Shown here piece by piece: positions 60,694-64,000 of a DNA stretch of 64,000 nucleotides. Source of the stretch: Fulvivirga ulvae (lineage in GTDB: Bacteria; Bacteroidota; Bacteroidia; Cytophagales; Cyclobacteriaceae). Location: NCBI RefSeq assembly GCF_021389975.1, contig NZ_CP089981.1, positions 1,010,501-1,074,500 on the forward strand, in the 5' to 3' direction. Under the pieces are notes generated by a model. The model searched no databases. It was not told the DNA's origin and was given only the letters and a program-made list of their open reading frames with translations. Each line of letters opens with the position of its first letter. Within the stretch, counting starts at the first letter, position 1. The position numbers were made by a program, and so were the translations under genes.

Positions 60694-62204
60694 ATCGAAG
60701 AGAATTTGTCAAGACCACCTCACTTCTTACGTTACCTGTTATTTTGAAATCATGTAACTGGTTGGCCACCGACATCAATTTTGACGTTAAGGTCAGTTCT
60801 GACATTGGGACAGGACATCTTCTACTAAAAAGCAAAGATTTCCCTCTTCAAAGGATATCTCCCGTTGAAACCTTGATTGTAGGCGGTGGTATATCCGGAA
60901 TGAGTGCCGCCTGTAAACTAAAAAATAATGACTTTTTACTCTGCGAGTTATCCGATAACCTTGGTGGAAGCTCCTCCGCAGACTCTTTTAATGGCAACTT
61001 CTTTTCTCAGGGGGCTCACTATGATTATGCCTATCCAAAAAATTACGGACCAGAGGTGCTTAGCTTGCTGGAAGAGCTAAATATTATAGAATTTTTGCCG
61101 TGGACTGAAACATGGAGTTTTAAAGATCATCAACACCTGATTAAACACCGTCGAAAAAATCAATGCTACAGCGATGGCAACTTCAGACACGATGTTATCC
61201 CTAACGAGGAGCAAAAGAAGCAGTTGATAAACATCATGGAGCCGTACATAGACGAAATGGTTCTTCCTACCCGGCTAATAGATCCTGCCTATCAACACTT
61301 CAATGACATTTCCCTTCTCGATTTCGTAACAGGTAAAATGCCGGTAGATGAAGGCTTTATTCGCGGCTTGGATTACTACATGAAGGATGACTATGGAGCC
61401 GGTTGCAAGCAGGTATCAGCCCTGGCTGGTATTCACTACTTCGCTTGCAGACCGTATTATAGCGAGTCAGTGGAGCTTTTCTCACCTCCTGAGGGCAACC
61501 ACTACTTCATAAAAAAAATGAAGAGATTTGTTGGTGAGGAACAACTGCTCACCAGCCACATGATAAGCGCTATCAATAAATCAAAGAATGGCTTCGAAGT
61601 ACAAATTATTGATGTAAAGCAGCAGTTGATCAAAGTAGTGCAAGTCAAAAACATTATATACGCAGGCCAAAAGCATGCCCTGAAGTATATTTATCCTGAG
61701 GCAGCCCCTCTTTTCCGGGAAAATACCTATGCCCCCTGGATGGTGGTAAATATGGTCGTTAGTGATAGCCCTTTACCTGCTGTCGGCTACTGGCAAAATG
61801 AAATGCTGACTGAGGATGAATCATTTATGGGTTTTGTAGATTCCAGATCTCAGCAACCAACTTCAAACGGACAGCGGATATTAAGTGCCTATTATTGCCT
61901 GACGCCTTCGTTACGTACCGATCTGGTAAATGTTGAAAACAATAAGATGAAAATTGCAGAGGTCACAATTAGGAGGATTAGTGAATATTTCGGAGTATCT
62001 GTTGCTGAACATGTCCACAAGGTTTTTATCAAAGCCATGGGGCACGCCATGCCTATACCATCACCGGGATATCTCTTCAAGGATAAAAACAACATCCGTA
62101 CGGAGAAAAACCTGGTATTCGCAGGTGTAGATAATAGCCGGCTGCCGCTTTTATTTGAGGCCATAGACTCAGGAATAACGGCCGTAAACCTGCTAAAGGG
62201 TTAG
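60690..62204 (+). CDS. Tat/lipoprotein FAD-dependent amine-oxidase-like enzyme
   Basis: A 504-residue protein. The N-terminus MNRREFVKTTSLLTLPVILK contains a twin-arginine motif (NRREFVK), and LKSC could be a lipobox, so it should be exported folded with its cofactor. The FAD Rossmann motif is LIVGGGISGMSAACKL (about residue 67), followed by LCELSDNLGGSSSAD. The C-terminal dinucleotide segment NLVFAGVDNSRLPLLFEAID is typical of flavin amine oxidases and protoporphyrinogen-oxidase-like proteins. Oxidation of a polyamine or related amine outside the cytoplasm is an inference from its neighbours. Confidence 0.8.
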   Translation: MNRREFVKTTSLLTLPVILKSCNWLATDINFDVKVSSDIGTGHLLLKSKDFPLQRISPVETLIVGGGISGMSAACKLKNNDFLLCELSDNLGGSSSADSFNGNFFSQGAHYDYAYPKNYGPEVLSLLEELNIIEFLPWTETWSFKDHQHLIKHRRKNQCYSDGNFRHDVIPNEEQKKQLINIMEPYIDEMVLPTRLIDPAYQHFNDISLLDFVTGKMPVDEGFIRGLDYYMKDDYGAGCKQVSALAGIHYFACRPYYSESVELFSPPEGNHYFIKKMKRFVGEEQLLTSHMISAINKSKNGFEVQIIDVKQQLIKVVQVKNIIYAGQKHALKYIYPEAAPLFRENTYAPWMVVNMVVSDSPLPAVGYWQNEMLTEDESFMGFVDSRSQQPTSNGQRILSAYYCLTPSLRTDLVNVENNKMKIAEVTIRRISEYFGVSVAEHVHKVFIKAMGHAMPIPSPGYLFKDKNNIRTEKNLVFAGVDNSRLPLLFEAIDSGITAVNLLKG

Positions 62205-63745
62205 TACAGATCCCATTTTCCATCCAGATAATATTTATAGAGAACAGGGTTATGCACTTTGTTCACTTCTACCGGCTGATGATCATCCGGGAAAATTTCC
62301 TTACCAAAAGAGGTAATTAGCGTCATAGCCTCATGGTTGATCCATCTGGTTTCAACATCCTCGTACTTCAGGCCTTGTAATGCTCTCTTTATTTCCTCCC
62401 TTGTACCTGTCTTACATCCCATCACCCAGCCCCATTCCCCAAGGGTCAGAACCTGATTGTGCAACGGCATGGTAATGAATCCGGCAGCCTGCATTGTGGT
62501 ATCTATACAATTAAATGCTCTGGCAGCATAGTACGGACTCCCGGCCTGGGTAATAATCAAACCATTGGGCCTCAATTTGGAATGGCAAAGCCTGTAAAAC
62601 TCGTAGGAGTACAGTCGGCCCAGCTCTACTGTTTTTGGATCTGGGAGATCCACAATGATCACATCAAAATACTGACGGCTATCTTCCAGATATTTAAAGC
62701 CATCCGCGTTAATAATTTCCACCTTCCTGTTATTCAGGGCATTTTCATTCATGCGAAGCAACAACTCATGGGTCTGGCCAAGCCGGGTCATTGCCGGGTC
62801 GAGATCCACAAGGGTAATATTTTCAACCTGGTCATATTTCAATATTTCCCGTACAGCCCCACCGTCACCACCACCCATTACAAGAACCTGTTGTGGGTTT
62901 TTAGAGAGTTTCATTACAGGATGTACCAACGGCTCGTGGTACATCACCTCATCTATGCTGCTAAGCTGCTGGTTGCCATTGATAAACAACCAGAAATCTT
63001 CCCTCGTTTTAGTAATTACAATTTTTTGATATTTGCTCTGCTCCTGGTAAACTATTTTATCCTGATATCTCGCTTCCTCCCCATATTCAATAATAGGCCG
63101 CGCGAATACAAAGCCTGAGACCAATAAAATAAGAACCACCAGGCTCATACCCGAAAGTTTAAGCGTTAGCTGAGGCCTGAGGCTGTTTCGCAACATCAGA
63201 AAGAGCCCGCAGGCCACCGTAAAATTGATGCTGCCCAGTATAAACGGGGTATAGGTGAGCCCCAAATACGGCAAGCCTACAAAGGCAAAAAAAATACCGC
63301 CTAGCAAACTTCCATAATAGTCTTTCTCCATCACGGACGACACATTGACTCTGAGATCTTCAAATTCATCATTGAGCCTGATCACCAAGGGTATCTCCAT
63401 GCCGATCAATAAACCTATTATTATGCTCATGATATAAATCACAAAACCAACATATCCATAAAAAGCTGAGGCTGAGTAGGTAATAACAGACACAAAGGCC
63501 GCAAGTATAGAAAGGATAAATTCAATGTAAATGAAATTTTGGAGCAGATTATTATTAACAAACCATTTGCTTAGCCTGCTCCCAAGTCCCATGGAAAATA
63601 ACATGATGGAAACTATCATGGTCCACTGAAAAACAGAATCACCCAAAAAATATGTAGCCAAGGTGGACAGGACATATTCAGCTACTATACCCGACAGACC
63701 TGTCGCAAACAGGGCAAGCTTCAGAAGATTTGACCTCAGTTTCAT
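62201..63745 (-). CDS. Membrane-bound spermidine synthase (polyamine aminopropyltransferase)
   Basis: A 514-residue protein with about seven helices in residues 1-215, then an intact aminopropyltransferase domain: SKYQKIVI, the substrate loop SSIDEVMYHEPLVHPVM, SAM motif VLVMGGGDGGAVREIL (~288), LVDLDPAMTRLG, and catalytic VDLPDPKTVELG, ending LPLHNQVLTLGEWGWVMG. It should transfer an aminopropyl group from decarboxylated SAM, possibly to a membrane-associated acceptor. It converges on the FAD oxidase gene with stops overlapping by 4 bases. Its C-terminus is clearly paralogous to the degenerate copy at 58138. Confidence 0.9.
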   Translation of the reverse strand: MKLRSNLLKLALFATGLSGIVAEYVLSTLATYFLGDSVFQWTMIVSIMLFSMGLGSRLSKWFVNNNLLQNFIYIEFILSILAAFVSVITYSASAFYGYVGFVIYIMSIIIGLLIGMEIPLVIRLNDEFEDLRVNVSSVMEKDYYGSLLGGIFFAFVGLPYLGLTYTPFILGSINFTVACGLFLMLRNSLRPQLTLKLSGMSLVVLILLVSGFVFARPIIEYGEEARYQDKIVYQEQSKYQKIVITKTREDFWLFINGNQQLSSIDEVMYHEPLVHPVMKLSKNPQQVLVMGGGDGGAVREILKYDQVENITLVDLDPAMTRLGQTHELLLRMNENALNNRKVEIINADGFKYLEDSRQYFDVIIVDLPDPKTVELGRLYSYEFYRLCHSKLRPNGLIITQAGSPYYAARAFNCIDTTMQAAGFITMPLHNQVLTLGEWGWVMGCKTGTREEIKRALQGLKYEDVETRWINHEAMTLITSFGKEIFPDDHQPVEVNKVHNPVLYKYYLDGKWDLY

Positions 63746-63810
63746 TGATGTGTATATTTTAGAAGGTCATTCAGGGATACCGGAATATTGATTTTTTTTC
63801 CAAAGTGACA

Positions 63811-63852
63811 AAAATAAAAAAGCGTAATACATTATTAAAACACATTACGCTT
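63811..63852 (-). terminator. Terminator between the DUF350-like gene and the SpeE gene
   Basis: AAGCGTAAT/ATTACGCTT (63820-63828 with 63844-63852) forms a 9-bp stem; on the minus strand it is followed by TTTTATTTTT. Confidence 0.7.
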
Positions 63853-63875
63853 GCCTGCCCTTGCTGTAGTTAGTT

Positions 63876-64000
63876 TTACAAAGACCAGGTAATCAAAACA
63901 GAACCTCCAATATAGGCAAAAGCTTCTACAAGGGCTGCTCCGCAATTGGGGGTCTCCTGATTTACAATTTCGTCTGTAAGATTTTGTCCGGGCAGCAATA
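63876..64000 (-). CDS. C-terminus of a likely DUF350 membrane protein, cut by window edge
   Basis: Only the last 41 codons are visible, ending at TAA 63876-63878. The residues include DEIVNQETPNCGAALVEAFA and then YIGGSVLITWSL, a small hydrophobic end. This resembles the second half of DUF350 (YjfL-type) proteins, which are commonly next to spermidine synthase genes. The family call rests on a short stretch and is tentative; that it is coding is clear from the open frame and the terminator behind it. Confidence 0.5.
   Translation of the reverse strand, partial: LLPGQNLTDEIVNQETPNCGAALVEAFAYIGGSVLITWSL

Noticed and set aside
62459..63118. 219-residue plus-strand ORF
   Set aside because: It is antisense to the intact membrane spermidine synthase, whose motifs are unambiguous, and shows no motif itself.
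1..64000. CRISPR array, phage region, insertion sequence or rRNA operon
   Set aside because: No regularly spaced repeats, transposase or integrase motifs, phage structural genes or rRNA sequence were seen on either strand.

Overview
This window reads as chromosome from a Bacteroidota organism, most likely of the order Cytophagales (a Fulvivirga/Flammeovirga-like gliding or marine bacterium). The evidence is a type IX secretion sorting domain protein, TonB-dependent receptor, Y_Y_Y-type periplasmic sensor kinase, HYC_CC_PP protein, AT-rich spacers, scarce Shine-Dalgarno sites, and several promoters of the Bacteroidota form TTTG-N18/19-TAnnTTTG. The sequence looks moderately AT-rich (impression, not counted). 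No phage, insertion sequence, CRISPR array or rRNA was found. One tRNA is present, tRNA-Arg(ACG).

Layout. 1-4812 (minus): a CocE-type hydrolase cut by the left edge and a large BNR/sortilin-like propeller protein. 4954-9909: biotin ligase, then rsfS-ftsH-lpxH-like housekeeping genes and a small propeller protein. 10139-15050: an SDR, a TapB/DUF3108-like secreted protein, an NtrC-type regulator with its overlapping histidine kinase, and an acyl carrier protein. 15325-16332 (minus): a frameshifted CDF-like cation transporter with its DUF3703 neighbour. 16617-18976: a translationally coupled pair, threonine-synthase-like PLP enzyme plus amidinotransferase/hydrolase, of unknown product. 19502-28675: lipoproteins, a TonB receptor and a SiaA-SiaB-SiaC partner-switching set lacking SiaD, then a scramblase/LURP-one-like protein. 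28745-38583 (minus): a Cus-type copper/silver efflux operon that also carries an acetolactate-decarboxylase-like lipoprotein and a class I aldolase. 38873-47649: e(P4) phosphatase, GH43, tRNA-Arg, a barrel protein, enoyl-CoA hydratase, a PAP2-like protein, rpoN and asnS. 47838-52041: a short peptide gene with a textbook promoter and a hairpin behind it, a GRDP-like protein, and a large Y_Y_Y histidine kinase. 52309-57060 (minus): a minimal T9SS cargo protein, nnr, and nuoABCD. 57255-64000: Dps, then a polyamine-type island (SpeD-like, degenerate membrane SpeE-like, unknown membrane protein, Tat/lipoprotein FAD oxidase, and a convergent intact membrane SpeE with a likely DUF350 protein).

The most promising undescribed systems are: (1) the 49-residue peptide with Thr/Cys/Ser tail plus the GRDP-like protein at 47.8-48.6 kb, laid out like a RiPP precursor and its partner; (2) the membrane polyamine island at 57.8-64 kb, where one aminopropyltransferase paralogue has lost its SAM-binding and active-site motifs; (3) the PLP enzyme/amidinotransferase pair at 16.6-19 kb; (4) the Cus operon with its carbon-metabolism-like passengers; and (5) SiaABC coupled to a TonB receptor. 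Functions given for these are inferences from motifs and gene order. No database search was possible.
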